Shown: in pieces, positions 1-11,294 of the stretch
Position numbering within the stretch: the stretch's first letter is position 1
How the letters are laid out: every line of letters begins with the position of its first letter
Assembly: GCA_025267735.1 (NCBI GenBank)
Contig: CM046303.1
Location: 30,170,380-30,234,379 of the forward strand
Source of the DNA: Mactra quadrangularis
Lineage: Eukaryota; Mollusca; Bivalvia; Venerida; Mactridae
Direction of reading: 5' to 3'
DNA: 64,000 nucleotides
Translations under genes and position numbers: made by a program
The notes under the pieces: model-generated
The model's input: only the letters and a program-made list of their open reading frames with translations
Databases searched by the model: none
Told to the model about the DNA's origin: nothing

Positions 1-125
1 TAATTCTGTTCATCACATGGTATGTTATCATTATATAAAGTTTCATAAAGATCTGACAATAAATGGCAGAAATATATGGTAAAGAAAGAACTTTAACGCA
101 ATTGTCAACGACACCGGACTAAAGC
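1..125. repeat. Fragment of dispersed repeat, second copy at 8262-8375
   Basis: The core AAGTTTCATAAAGATCTGAC and about 100 surrounding bases recur at 8262-8375 in the same orientation with moderate divergence. The second copy lies directly upstream of a Helitron-like element. It is probably a piece of another non-autonomous family. No coding potential was seen. Confidence 0.6.
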
Positions 126-129
126 CCAC

Positions 130-1330
130 GGAGCCACCTACCCGCCCGTGTTTTGCCAAACTATTAGCCATATTTTTTCGTTGAAAAATCCGGCCGAATA
201 TTACATTCACAGTCAATAGTTTGTTCAAAATTGGTCTGAGAAAGATTAATACATTACATGCTAGTGTAACTACTCAATTTTTAACCAAGTTAAACAATGC
301 AAATAATATCTTAAAGCCACTAAACGAAGCCAAATACTTTATCATCTATTTAAAAACAAGTAAAACCATCATAGAATATAACTGCCTTTGGATTATAATA
401 ACTCTCTGTAGTGGGTTCCCTTTTAGGGGTCACGTTATTCAAAATATCAATTTCTTATAAAAGTAGGGTACTTTTATAACATGCAAATTAGATTACGGAG
501 ATATCCTCTCAGCCAATCAAGTTGCTTAAAAGGTGTTTGATAAAATTTACACAAAATTGTAAAGTGTTGGATATGTAATATCGTTTTTCCAGTGATTTAC
601 TCGAGAAATCAGTGCATGCAAATTTTGAGTACGCAAACATCTAAACTGATGCTAAAAAGAAACGCCTCATTTCTACTAGGCACATAATTTTCGTGATTAA
701 GAAGAAATAAGGAAACGCTTTGTATAACGCAAGACTTAATGGGCTCTTTTCTTTTTCCCGTCAGTATATGTTCATGTATAAAACTTTTTACATGATTTCG
801 TGAGTTTTAATTGGCTTTAGCACGAAATTCACTATACAAAACGTGTATTTATCAAAGCAGAAAATTTGTTGACTTAAGATTTGAAGTTGTAGTTATTTTT
901 AGCCACGACGGGATGTTCCGATCTAGTTCGTAAAGTTCCGTGATTTTCCGTACAGTCATTACGTTGGGTTTTATCGCTAATTTCAAAATAATATTAGTAA
1001 AAAATCTGGAGCAAATACTTGTGGTTTTTTTTATCTTATATGCGTTTTATATATTCATTGAATGTTTGCATGAGTTTTAAGCAAAAGCATGATACTTGAC
1101 AATTATCAGCGTTCTATTTAGTAAAGGGGCTTTAAATGTATTATTTTTGTTTCGAATCACTTTTCACAAGCATAAACAAGACATCAAATGATCATGTGAA
1201 CTTTAACAAGAGGAGTCCAAGGACAGCGCGCTCGACTTTTCGGGTGTTTTGTTTATGGCAAGGCTTATCTTTAAACAAAAATGATTTCAAGACAGGATTT
1301 AATTTTTAAAAGGATATCTGTCAAATAATA
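130..1330. other. Unannotated A+T-rich stretch
   Basis: I see no gene, SINE head, inverted-repeat element or tandem array here. Short ORFs in this interval have no recognisable motif and no repeat relationship to the rest of the window. Confidence 0.5.
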
Positions 1331-1339
1331 ATTACCAAT

Positions 1340-3340
1340 TCATATTTGTAAATTATAAAAGGAGCATAACTCCTAAAACATTCATCCATAGTAACCTCCC
1401 TTCTAAGTAGACATAGTATCAATGAATAAGCATACCTTCTTTCATTTAAATACCTTTATAAGGAACTATTTATTTTTCAATTTAAACAAAATTCAACATT
1501 TAAGTAAAGGGGCACAACTCCAAAAATAATTCATCAAGAGTTACATCCCTTTGTAGTTGAGTCATTGTAGTATGTGTACCGATGAAAAAGCATACTAACT
1601 TTCTATCAAACAAAATATATTCAGTTTGAGTAAACTTTAATCTTAAATATCAAAGTATAAATGGAAATAACTAAGAAAGTAATTCATCCAGTCCCTTTAT
1701 AGTCCAATAGATGAAGAACTGATGAAAAAGCATTCTAACTTTCATTCAAATATATTTAAAAGTACTAAAAATATCTCATTAGAAACAATAAGTATCTTCA
1801 AAAAGATATTCGGTGCTCTGCTGGGTTTATTTTCAATGGTTTGAAGTATAAATGTTGGTCATGCATGGCGTACATGTATTAACTATCGGTCAAATGTAGT
1901 TTGTTCAAAATTGCAATTCAGCCCCAACTGACAATTTTTGTCCAAATATATTGCCACTTTGCCAATTTGTCAATTTGGAAAATCTGTCTGATTCTAAAAT
2001 TAAAAACATATTTAATAACAATGACATGGATTTTCGATTAAAAATCACTTCTTTCCAGAATGACCAAACAATTTATGTTACTTTTCTGGCAAACATAATA
2101 CTATTTGATAGAAATGCTCAATGTTGGCCTACATATGACAAAATGAAAACCCATTCCGAGCGTGCGCCAAGTCATATTCACAGTTTAGTTATACCGCAAG
2201 GGGCGTACCACGACGAATGTGAGATCAATTAGCATAGTGAGTCACTCATTATATACAGAGTAAATAGTCAGCGGCTACTGTACGTGCAACGCACCTGTTT
2301 ATCAAAAATAGCCAACGGTGTCATGTGTTTTATCCATTTCTTTATACCGTAAAGGATTTTTATTGGACAAATAGCTATGGTAGAGGTAATTGTTTTGGTT
2401 GAAATATAGGTCAAAAGTTGGCTTAGACAGCTGCACCCAAAAATTTCAATCTTAAATGTTTAAGTATAAAGAGGCATAACTCTAAAAATAATTCATCCAC
2501 AGCTACCTCCCTTTATAGTTGTGTAGATATAGTACCAATAATTAAGTATACAAACTTTAAGTCAAATATCTTGATAAGTTTTAAAGATATTCAATATAGA
2601 AACAATTTTAACCTTATACTTTACCAATTTTTAAGTATAAAAGGACAATTGCTCCAAAAATAATTCATCCACAGTTACGTGCCTTCAAAGTCATGTAGTT
2701 ATTGTGCCGATAAATAAGTATACACACTTAAAGTCAAATATCTTTTTAGTATAAAAGGGCAATTACTCCAAAAAAAACTCATCCATAGTTACGTCCCTTC
2801 ATAGTCGTGTAAATATCATACCGACAAATAAGTATACAAACTTAGTCAAATATCTTGATCAGTATTTATTTATTTATTGGAGTTAATGCCATATCAACAC
2901 AATTTAGGTCATTTCACAGCGTCCAGAGCACCTAACCTAGCTTTCCTGGACCATTGTCAATAACCAGTACTCACCTACCCTTCCACAAGGCCGGAAACTT
3001 CTCCATATTATCTAATCAATGGAGGAAAATCGACATTATTGTCAAATTTTCATGGAACGGTATAACCTCCCCGGGTGGGATTCGAACCCGCACCCCCTCG
3101 GGCACGAGTATCCAAATCCCGGCGCGCTACCAACTGCGCTATCGACCCGGGTTTTGATCAGTATTGGAGATATTCAACATAGGAAAAACTTTAACCTTAT
3201 ATTTTGCTATTCTAAAAATATAAAAGTGCAATAACTAAAAACAATTCATCCAGAGTTATCCCCTTTCACAGTATGGTTAATATAGTCCCACTTAATAAGT
3301 ATAGCAACTTTCAATAAAATAACTTGGATAGTGTTAACTT
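1340..3340 (+). repeat. Degenerate ~150-170 bp tandem repeat array
   Basis: About seven to eight diverged units share a pattern of the type 'ggcaTAACTCCaaaAATAATTCATCCa.AGTTAc.TCCCTTt.TAGT'. Unit cores are near 1355, 1505, 1655, 2465, 2640, 2750 and 3225. The array is interrupted by unrelated sequence (about 1800-2440) and by a SINE at 2867-3153. The architecture resembles the core repeats of Helitron-associated elements. I found no diagnostic ends, so the class is uncertain. Confidence 0.6.
2867..3153 (-). mobile_element. tRNA-derived SINE, family 1 (full length)
   Basis: On the minus strand the copy starts with a tRNA-like head: an A-box-like AGCGCAGTTGGTAGCGCGCC and a B-box GGTTCGAATCC. 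It runs through a conserved body (TCCAGGAAAGCTAGGTTAGG) and ends in ATACGGCGTTAAC-like sequence plus a short AATA-rich tail. It is flanked by a perfect 12 bp target duplication, TTGATCAGTATT, at 2855-2866 and 3154-3165. The duplication and tail indicate LINE-machinery retrotransposition. Apparent ORFs through it are incidental. Confidence 0.92.
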
Positions 3341-4218
3341 TAAAACTAACGCCAACGTCAAAGTGATAGCAATAGCTCTCATTTTCTTCGAAAAATTGAG
3401 CTAACAAGGCCAATATGCAACAGAATTGGATAAGAGTCAATGAAGTGTAAGTTTACCAAGCAAAGTAAGGAATATTCGTGTCTCAATCTCTTAAGTGAGA
3501 ATTAGTTTTTGGGTAAAATAACAAGTTGAGTGTTTTGGGGGATTAGAAATTGTGGAAACTCATGTATATTGAGTGAAAGCTCTAATAGAGTCAAAACTTA
3601 TACTTTTGTACATACAGAATCAGGTGACAAACTCACAGTTTAAAATATACAATTACCTAATGAGGTAGGAGCTGACCATTGTGGAAATAAATCATCTAAA
3701 TATTCGTAGTTCAACCTCAACCAGGCATTGTTTCTATTCTATACAACCATGTTGGATCTTTACAGGAATGTTCGTAACCCTGAAATATAACATTATAATC
3801 ATAAAATATAAGAAGTGATGTAACTATTATAAGGTATGAAAAAGGGAGGTAACTATCACAATTCTAAAATGTTGATCAATATTACTGGACATTGTGTGGT
3901 TTTCTGATTTTAATAAAACATATAGTTCATGCAAATTGACCGGAATAATTTATAAAAATCTTTTAACAACACAACATAAAACTAATTCAATGCATGCAAA
4001 TAATTAACTTTTTGTCTTAGGTCAATTTTTACAAGATTTACTATTTTCTCTGTTCATTATCAAGAGCCTCAAGAATTTACCACAACACATAATAGAATAC
4101 TTTGTTTCTACAGTTTGCAAGATAGGAAAACATAAACAGAATCATTTTCTATATAAAAGTACCTGGGATATCCACAGTTATTTTAAATAAAATTTAAAAC
4201 TTGGATAAAGTCAAGTAA
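3341..4218. other. Unannotated stretch
   Basis: A+T-rich sequence with no gene, array or element ends that I can support. Confidence 0.45.
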
Positions 4219-4478
4219 AACAAGTAAATCTGTGAGCTAATGCTCACTAGTGATACCCCCGCCAAAATCTAAAAATATGCGACAAACAGGAAGTAGATGA
4301 GCAAGGAGCATGAAATCGCTTTACACCACATGGGACTATGGGATGAAGCAATATGCAAAGTATTAGGCTGCTGCATGTTATAGTTGCTGAGAAAACTGCG
4401 ACGGAAATATTGTAACGGACGGACGGACGGACAAGGGTAAAACAGTATACCCCCCTCTTCTTCGAAGCGGGGGTATAA
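4219..4478 (+). mobile_element. Helitron-like non-autonomous element HINE-D, copy 1
   Basis: About 260 bp, beginning AACAAGTAAATCTGTGAGC and ending GCGGGGGTATAA. There is a hairpin near the 5' end (GTGAGC-TAAT-GCTCAC). A subterminal TACCCCCGC is complementary to GCGGGGGTA at the 3' end. A (GGAC)n microsatellite of about four units lies before a CCCCCCTCTTCTTCGAAGCGGGGG hairpin-like end. Subterminal inverted repeats, a microsatellite and a 3' hairpin are typical of Helentron-associated elements. The copies define the boundaries by where homology stops. A subfamily with TATTAGGCTGCTGCATG. Confidence 0.85.
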
Positions 4479-4622
4479 CCAGCATAATACTTAGGTAACT
4501 AACACTTACCTGGTCATTCCAAGCTGATATACAACATTAGGTCTCATCTTTATCTAATAATGACTTGGTTTGATCTAAGTAACTGTAATATAAATATCAC
4601 ATATGTATTTATTGATATTATT

Positions 4623-4934
4623 TTTTTGTTTGTTTTTGTTGATCTCAACACCATAGCAACACATTGTATAGGTCATATATCGGCAGTCAGTCAACCTACT
4701 CACTCCTGGAGAGGCTAAATCTCTGGATTTAGCTGTTAACCAACAACTAAGCGCATACTTTCGTCGGTGACTGATAACTGTCCAACATAATTGAAAATCA
4801 TTGGTAAGAGTGAGAATGGCCGTAGAAATAATTTCATGACTAAGCTCCACGAAGTATGCCTCACCTGGGAATCAAACCTACGACACCTCGATCAATAGTC
4901 TTGCATGCTACCAACTGAGCTAGCCAGACGGCTC
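4623..4934 (-). mobile_element. tRNA-derived SINE, family 2
   Basis: On the minus strand: a tRNA-like head with AGCTAGCTCAGTTGGTAGC-type A box and a B-box-like region, a body with GGGGCATACTTCGTGGAGC-type sequence and GGACAGTTATCAGTCACCGAC, and a 3' end with ATGTGTTGCTATGG and an (AACA)n tail. The 8 bp ATATTATT occurs on both sides (4615-4622 and 4935-4942) and is the likely target duplication. Confidence 0.88.
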
Positions 4935-4951
4935 ATATTATTATTAGGTGT

Positions 4952-5203
4952 AACAAGTAAATCTGTGAGCTAATGCTCACTAGTGATACTCCCGCAAAAA
5001 TCTAAAAATATGCGACAAACAGGAAGTAGATGAGCAAGGAGCATGAAATCGCTTTACACCACATGGGACTATGGGATGAAGCAATATGCAAAGTATTAGG
5101 CTGCTGCATGTTATAGTTGCTGAGAAAACTGCGACGGAAATATTGTAACGGACGGACAAGGGTAAAACAGTATACCCCCCTCTTCTTCGAAGCGGGGGTA
5201 TAA
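4952..5203 (+). mobile_element. HINE-D, copy 2
   Basis: Near-identical to copy 1 with the same ends (AACAAG... GTATAA), but its GGAC microsatellite is only two units. It sits 17 bp beyond SINE family 2, in the same orientation as all other HINE-D copies here. Confidence 0.85.
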
Positions 5204-5409
5204 TGATAGAAAGTTAAATATTTAATCATACTTCAGTCATAGTTTAAATATTTATCATTAATTAAGTAGCAAAAATACCAAAACACAAGAAAATATTTGG
5301 AAGCTCATCTCTCACTTATTTAAAATAAGAAACTAACTATAAACCAATCTGATTAAAACCCGATCTAAAATGTTTCGCTCGCATACTCACTAATTTATAT
5401 CTGGCCTTT

Positions 5410-5695
5410 TCCAAACGAAGGTCACGTTCAGGTGACCTTTTCTCATCATAATATTCATGATGATATTGTTATGATACGTAACTTGTTTACATTGTCTACG
5501 TGACGCAATTTGAACTGAGCCTCCCAATCGCAGACTGTGAATAATACCACTGTTAACTTAGCATGCAAACCTTGGTCTAAAAATAGAAATAACGAAATCA
5601 AAATGTGATTAATAGTGTTTTCATCTAAATGAAAGCTACGCATTGATTAGTCGACAAAAAGGTCATCTCGACGTGACCTTCCACGGAGAAAGTAG
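5410..5695. mobile_element. Small inverted-repeat element with palindromic ends
   Basis: The two ends (about 5416-5450 and 5656-5690) are inverted copies of each other. Each is also a local palindrome: AAGGTCACGTTCAGGTGACCTT on the left and a related one on the right. The ~200 bp interior is unique. This looks like a foldback MITE. The ends contain inverted AGGTCA half-sites. No clear target duplication was identified. Confidence 0.55.
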
Positions 5696-6175
5696 AGATC
5701 CTGTACGACAACGCTCTACAGGATATCTGTTTACGGAGATTGGCTATAAACAGACTGCTTCTATGTCAATTAAAACTTTAGGTCTTAATTTTTAAACCTA
5801 GCAGCTTTTAAACCTGTGGCGCTTTCACAAAAAATCTTATAATAAAAATCATCGCATGTCAAAAGGAAGAAATACTAATAATACTGTCTTTTTTGCCAAC
5901 CAATTCCAAATATTATTGAATTATGTAAAATATTGTATACCTTTTGAACATCTAATCATATTTACTATATTATCCTTCCTGACTTTGTCTTGAAGATTAT
6001 AAATTTGACTTCAGATAAAAAAAATTGTAAGAATTCTTGTAAAAATAAGCACTGAAAACTGTTATCATATAGAAATATACATAAATAACTGACTCTACAG
6101 TGGTTGCACAGATAATAAAATGTCACCCACAAAACTTAAATCAACCGCAACACTCATCATAGTAGTATCACCCCA
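5696..6175. other. Unannotated stretch
   Basis: A+T-rich, no supported features. Confidence 0.4.
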
Positions 6176-6179
6176 CAAA

Positions 6180-6290
6180 CCAGGGTGGATAGCGCAGTTG
6201 GTAGCGTGCCAGGATTTGGAATCATGTGTCCCGAAGGGGTTACGGGTTCAAATCACACCCAGGGAGGTTATACCCTTCGACATCATCAAA
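6180..6290 (+). mobile_element. SINE family 1, head only
   Basis: Contains the tRNA-like head (GATAGCGCAGTTGGTAGCG, then GGGTTCAAATC) and the following GGAGGTTATACCCTTC. Homology then ends, next to HINE-D copy 3 at 6295. The body is missing, so this is a truncated SINE rather than a tRNA gene. Confidence 0.75.
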
Positions 6291-6294
6291 TAGA

Positions 6295-6558
6295 AACAAG
6301 TAAATCTGTGAGCTAATGCTCACTAGTGATACCCCCGCAAAAATCTAAAAATATGCGACAAACAGGAAGTAGATGAGCAAGGAGCATGAAATCGCTTTAC
6401 ACCACATGGGACTATGTGATGAAGCAATATGCAAAGTATTAGGCTGCTGCATGTTATAGTTGCTGAGAAAACTGCGACGGAAATTTTGTAACGGACGGAC
6501 GGACGGACGGACAAGGGTAAAACAGTATACCCCCCTCTTCTTCGAAGCGGGGGTATAA
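6295..6558 (+). mobile_element. HINE-D, copy 3
   Basis: Full-length copy of the 260 bp family with the same ends and hairpins and a longer (GGAC)5 microsatellite. Belongs to the same sequence subfamily as copies 1, 2 and 4. Confidence 0.85.
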
Positions 6559-6860
6559 AAACACATCATATTTAGCGTTTACACACCAAAATATTAATAT
6601 AGAATACTTACGCACTTCAAATGTGGCCTAATAATGTGTTATTCTAGCATTGTTTGTACAAGAGGGTTAATGTGGTATAGCATGCAGATCTAACAATTTA
6701 GCTACATCAAACAGCTCCTGGAAATATAGCATTGAAAGGTCATGAAACAAAAAAGATGAATGGTTTTAAGTCAATGACTTCCAGGTATAATCAACAACTG
6801 ATGAACTAAGTCATACACATTTTGAATTTTGTAATTCTTCACATCTCTCATTCAAATGAC

Positions 6861-7176
6861 ACCTGCCCAGCTAGCTCAGTTGATAGCGCACAAGTCAACT
6901 GATCAAGGAGTCGTATCTAGGTTTGATTCCTGGGTGGGGCATACTTTCGTTGAGCTTGGTCATGAAAATTTTTCTACAGCTATTTTCCCCTTCTACCACC
7001 AATTCTAAATCATGTAGCACTGTAGTCAGTCACTGGCGGAAATATGTGCCTAGTAGTTGATTTACAGCTAAATCTAAAGATTTAACCTTTCCAGGAACAG
7101 TGAGTAGGTGGACTGACCACTGTGATATAACCTATACAATGTGTTGTCACGGCATTTAACCCAACAAACAAACAAA
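6861..7176 (+). mobile_element. SINE family 2 (full length)
   Basis: Head CAGCTAGCTCAGTTGATAGC with B-box-like GGTTTGATTCC, body including CAGTCACTGGCGGAAATATG and CCTTTCCAGGAACAGTGAG, 3' end TGTTGTCACGGCATTTAACC followed by (AACA)n. Perfect 12 bp target duplication CATTCAAATGAC at 6849-6860 and 7177-7188. Confidence 0.92.
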
Positions 7177-7317
7177 CATTCAAATGACCACAAGTATGAA
7201 CTTTTGTGAAACCATATGTCAGTGATTTTATACTTAGGTTACTTTGATTTTGTAATTCTTTGTTTTAACAAAGAATACTGAAACTGTAACAATATAATCT
7301 TGATTCTGGTTTTTCTT

Positions 7318-7597
7318 TGTTCTTTTTGGTTTTAATGCCGTGTCAACATGTTTTGGTTATTTTACGGCATCCAGCACATAACCAAGCTTTCCTGGACCCT
7401 TGTATATAGCCAGTACTCACCTACCCTTCCACAAGGCTGGAAACTTATCAATCAACCTATTATTGAAGGAAAATTGACATTATTGTCAAATTTTCAAGAA
7501 AGGGTATAACCACCCCAGGTGAGATTCGAACCTGTACCCCCCTCAGGACACTAGATTTGAAAACCCAGCGCACTACCAACTGAGCTACCAATTTGCA
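7318..7597 (-). mobile_element. SINE family 1, diverged copy
   Basis: Reads on the minus strand from the tRNA-like head (ending ...TTCGAATCTC B-box-like) to the family-1 tail near 7330. The conserved AAAGCTTGGTTATG / TCCAGGAAAGC core is visible with many substitutions, so it is an old copy. Confidence 0.8.
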
Positions 7598-7599
7598 GA

Positions 7600-8260
7600 C
7601 ACTTCCCCATGTCCCGAAACAAGCTAGATTGAAGGCAAGGGAGTATACAAGTGAAATAATAATAAAACTCTGCTACAATAGACGACAACTTACTTGAATA
7701 AATATTCAGCTTTATTGATGGTTATAATAGCTACTGGTATGTCAAAGCTTTTTTAAATTCTCCAAAGTCTGAAATATCACAACAAATAATACATGAGTTA
7801 TAAATAGCTTGGCGATTCCTTTGGTATTCTACTTTTTTTTCAAAACTGCATACGTCACATATGCTTTAATTTGTTCAGTAATTTGTATTTAGAAAATCTA
7901 TTGGCAAGTGATTTCTTATTATGTACTTAACACTGTTTAACTTAGTACTTTAGGCTCAGTCATTTGCCTGTATACCTTTAAACAGCATTTCAACTTTTCA
8001 AGGACAGGAACAGAAAATGGTCCAATTATGCTACTAAGGTTAGCAGGATGCCTAACAAACTGAAAAAGCATCAATATGGTGTAACAAGAAATGTAATGTG
8101 AAAAAAAACATTAAAGCCCAATTTCATTTAGATCTGACCATAAATGACAGAAATATCCAACATAATAAAAACTACAATTAAATTACAAAAAAAAATTACA
8201 AAGGCAAATAATCCAAAATAAAGCCAGGCAAAGTTGTGATTACTTTTAAATTTTGTTAAT
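7600..8260. other. Unannotated stretch
   Basis: A+T-rich with no supported gene or element. A diverged AGATCTGACCATAAATGACAG near 8131 resembles the repeat at 8262-8375. Confidence 0.4.
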
Positions 8261-8261
8261 C

Positions 8262-8375
8262 ACGTGATATGTTAATATTGTACAAAGTTTCATAAAGATC
8301 TGACAATAAGTGGCAGAAATATAGGGTAAAGAGAAAACTTTGACAAATTGTGATTGACAACGGAGCCGATTTTAG
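8262..8375. repeat. Second copy of the repeat at 1-125
   Basis: Shares CAAAGTTTCATAAAGATCTG, GGCAGAAATATAGGGTAAAG and flanking bases with 1-125. It ends just before the 5' boundary of HINE-A. Confidence 0.6.
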
Positions 8376-8439
8376 TTCTTAAAAAATATTGCAAACAAGA
8401 GCTCCGCTGGGCGGGGCATTATACGCCCGTGTGCAGTCC

Positions 8440-10960
8440 ATGATGTGTTCTATCTCATATGAAGTCCCTGTGACCTTGACCAATGACCCCGGGATCTCAG
8501 AATAGGTCCCATCCTTAACTGGAAGGCTATCCAAAGCAAAGATTTTGAAACCTAGGTACAGCCATGGTTGAGTTATCACCGACACAAAGTTTTCCCATAC
8601 AAACTTCAAGTGACCTTGACCCTGGGGCCTCAGAACCAAAAATACCAAAGGGCTATCAACACATTACATATTGACAAATGGGCTGATTCACATAAAATTT
8701 GGTTAACCTAGGTACAATCATTGTTTAGTTATTGTCCGAACAAGGGTTTTCCATATGATGCCCCTGTGACCTTGACCTTTGACCCAGTTTTGACCCAAAA
8801 CCAATTGGGAACATCCTTGACACATGGGCTACCCTCACATAAAATTTGGTTAACTAAATTCATGTTACTTATTAAATATAGCATTATTTCCATTGTTTGC
8901 CATTTTGACTTTATTAACATATTTGTTGAACATTTGAAGTCACTGCTTGGTAATTTGATATCTTCTGGATGATGGTTTAAACTTGACCCAGGGCCCCGAA
9001 ACCAATAGGGAACATCCTTGACCCATGGGCTACTCTCACATGAAATTTGGTGAACCTAGGTGCGGTCATTGTTGAGTTACTACACGGACAATGTTTTTCA
9101 ATATGATGCCCCTGTGACCTTGACCTTTGACCCAGGGGCCCCAAAACCTATAGGAGATAACCTTGACACATGGGCTACTCTCACATAAAAATTTGTGAAC
9201 CTAGGTACATTGGTGGTTCAGTTATTGTCTGGACTAGGTTTTTCGATATGATGCCTCTGTGACCTTGACCTTTGGGCCTGGGGCCCCAAAACCTATTGGG
9301 AACATCCTTGACACAAGGGCTACATTCACATAAAATTTTGTGAACCTAGGTACAGTCGTTGATGAGTCATTGTCCGAACAAGGTTTTTCAATATGATGCC
9401 CCTGTGACCTTGACCTTTGACCCAGGAGCCCCAAAACCAATAGGGCATATCCTTGACACAAGGGCTACCCTCACATAAAAATTGGTGAACCTAGGTACAT
9501 TGGTGGTTCAGTTATTGTCTGGACAAGTGTTTCATTGTTTGCCATTTTGACTTTATTAACATATTAATTGAACATTTGAAGTCATTGCTTGGTAATTTGA
9601 TATCTTCTGGTTGAAAGTTTAAACTTGACCCTGTTTCCCCAAAACTGATAAGGCACATCCTTGACACATGGGCTACTCTCACATGAAATTTGGTGAACCT
9701 AGGTACAGTCATTGTTGAGTAATTACCCGGACAATGTTTTTCAATATGATGCCCCTGTGACCTTGACCTTTGACACAGGGGTCCCAAAACCAATAGGGCA
9801 TAACCTTGACACACGGGCTACTCTCAAATAAAATTTAGTGAACCTAGGTACATTGGTGGTTCAGTTATTGTCTAGACTAGGTTTTCCATGTGATGCCTCT
9901 GTGACCTTGACCTTTGGGCCTGGGGCCCCAAAACCTATAGGGAACATCCTTGACACAAGGGCTACCTTCACATAAAATTTAGTGAACCTATGTACAGTCG
10001 TTGATGAGTCATTGTCAGAACAAGGTTTTTCAATATGATGCCCCTGTGACCTTGACCTTTGACCCAGGAGCCCCAAAACCAATAGGGCAAATCCTTAACA
10101 CAAGGGCTACCCTCACATAAAATTTGGTGAACCTAGGTACATTGGTGGTTTAGTTATTGTCTGGACAAGTGTTTCATTGTTTGCCATTTTGACTTTATTA
10201 ACATATTGATTGAACATTTGAAGTCACAGCTTGGTAATTTGATATCTTTTGGTTGATGGTTTAAACTTGACCTGTTTCCTCAAAACTGATAAGGTATATC
10301 CTTGACACATGGGCTACTCTCACATGAAATTTGGTGAACCTAGGTACACTCATTGTTGAGTTATTACCCGGACAATGTTTTTCAATATGATGCCCCTGTG
10401 ACCTTGACCTTTGACCCAGGGGCCCCAAAATCAATAGGGCATATCCTTGACACATGGGCTACTCTCAGATAAAATTTGGTGAACCTAGGTTGGTTCAGTT
10501 ATTGTTTGGACAAAGTTTTTCCATATTATGCCACTGTGACCTTGACCTTTGAACCTGGGGCCCCATAAACCTATAGGGCAAATTCTTGACACATGGGCTA
10601 CCTTCACATAAAATTTGGTGAACCTAGGTACAGTCGTTGTTGAGTTATGGTCCGGACAAGGTTTTTCAATATGATGTCCCTGTGACCTTGACCTTTGACC
10701 CAGGGGCCCCAAAACCGATTGGGGACATCCTTGACACATGGGCTACTCTCACATAAAATTTGGTGAACCTAGGTAGATTGGTGGTTCAGTTATTGTCCGG
10801 ACAAGTTTTACCTATTTTAAGTCCCAGTGACCTTGACCTTTAACCCTGGGGTCTCAAAATCAATAGGGAACCTCCTCCACCCAAGGGCTATCCACACATA
10901 AAATTTGAGGAACCTAGGTACATCCTTTATTAAGTTATCATCCGGACAAGCAATTGTCCA
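8440..10960 (+). repeat. ~145 bp tandem array in a ~642 bp higher-order repeat, with nuclear-receptor-like motifs
   Basis: The core TGACCTTGACCTTT starts at 8767, 9115, 9260, 9405, 9758, 9902, 10047, 10399, 10537, 10683 and 10828. Spacing is 145, 145 and then about 353 bp, repeated: 9115, 9758 and 10399 are 643 and 641 bp apart. The long spacer carries a unique block beginning CATTGTTTGCCATTTTGAC at 8893, 9534 and 10174. The last third has lost the block and reverts to simple ~145 bp monomers. On the minus strand each core reads AAAGGTCAAGGTCA. In six copies (8767, 9115, 9405, 10047, 10399, 10683) it extends to GGGTCAAAGGTCAAGGTCA, a DR1 plus DR0 arrangement of receptor half-sites. ORFs in the array are by-products of repetition. 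Confidence 0.9.
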
Positions 10961-10996
10961 CGGACGGACAGACGGACAACAGCATAACATAATACG

Positions 10997-11294
10997 GAAC
11001 CCGGGTCGATAGCGCAGTTGGTAGCGCGCCGGGATTTGGATACTCGTGCCCGAGGGGGTGCGGGTTCGAATCCCACCCGGGGAGGTTATACCCTTCCATG
11101 AAAATTTGACAATAATGTCGATTTTCCTCCATTGATTAGATAATATGGAGAAGTTTCCGGCCTTGTGGAAGGGTAGGTGAGTACTGGTTATAGACAATGG
11201 TCCAGGAAAGCTAGGTTAGGTGGGCTGGACGCCGTGAAATGACCTAAATTGTGTTGATACGGCGTTAACTCCAATAAATAAATAAAATAAATAA
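10997..11294 (+). mobile_element. SINE family 1 inserted in HINE-A
   Basis: Full-length plus-strand copy: GATAGCGCAGTTGGTAGCGC, GGTTCGAATCC, GGTCCAGGAAAGCTAGGTT, GATACGGCGTTAACTCC and an AATAAATAAA tail. Near-perfect 10 bp target duplication ACATAATACG / ACATATTACG at 10987-10996 and 11295-11304. It splits the HINE-A microsatellite from its terminal hairpin, so it is younger than HINE-A. Confidence 0.93.

Noticed and set aside
2954..3157. Open frames with a recurring 'THLPFHKAGNFSILSNQW' peptide (also near 10938, 29262 and 60397)
   Set aside because: They are translations of SINE family 1, including its tRNA-like head. The recurrence comes from the SINE, not a protein family.
9234..10739. 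Minus-strand ORFs with 'GLLGQRSRSQGHHIEK' repeats
   Set aside because: They arise from the 145 bp tandem monomer with frequent stops and no start context. Non-coding array.
8440..10960. CRISPR-like array
   Set aside because: Repeats are ~145 bp degenerate monomers without unique spacers of fixed length, in a eukaryotic genome.
10997..11070. tRNA genes at the SINE heads
   Set aside because: A and B boxes are present, but every case continues into the SINE body, has flanking duplications or is degenerate.
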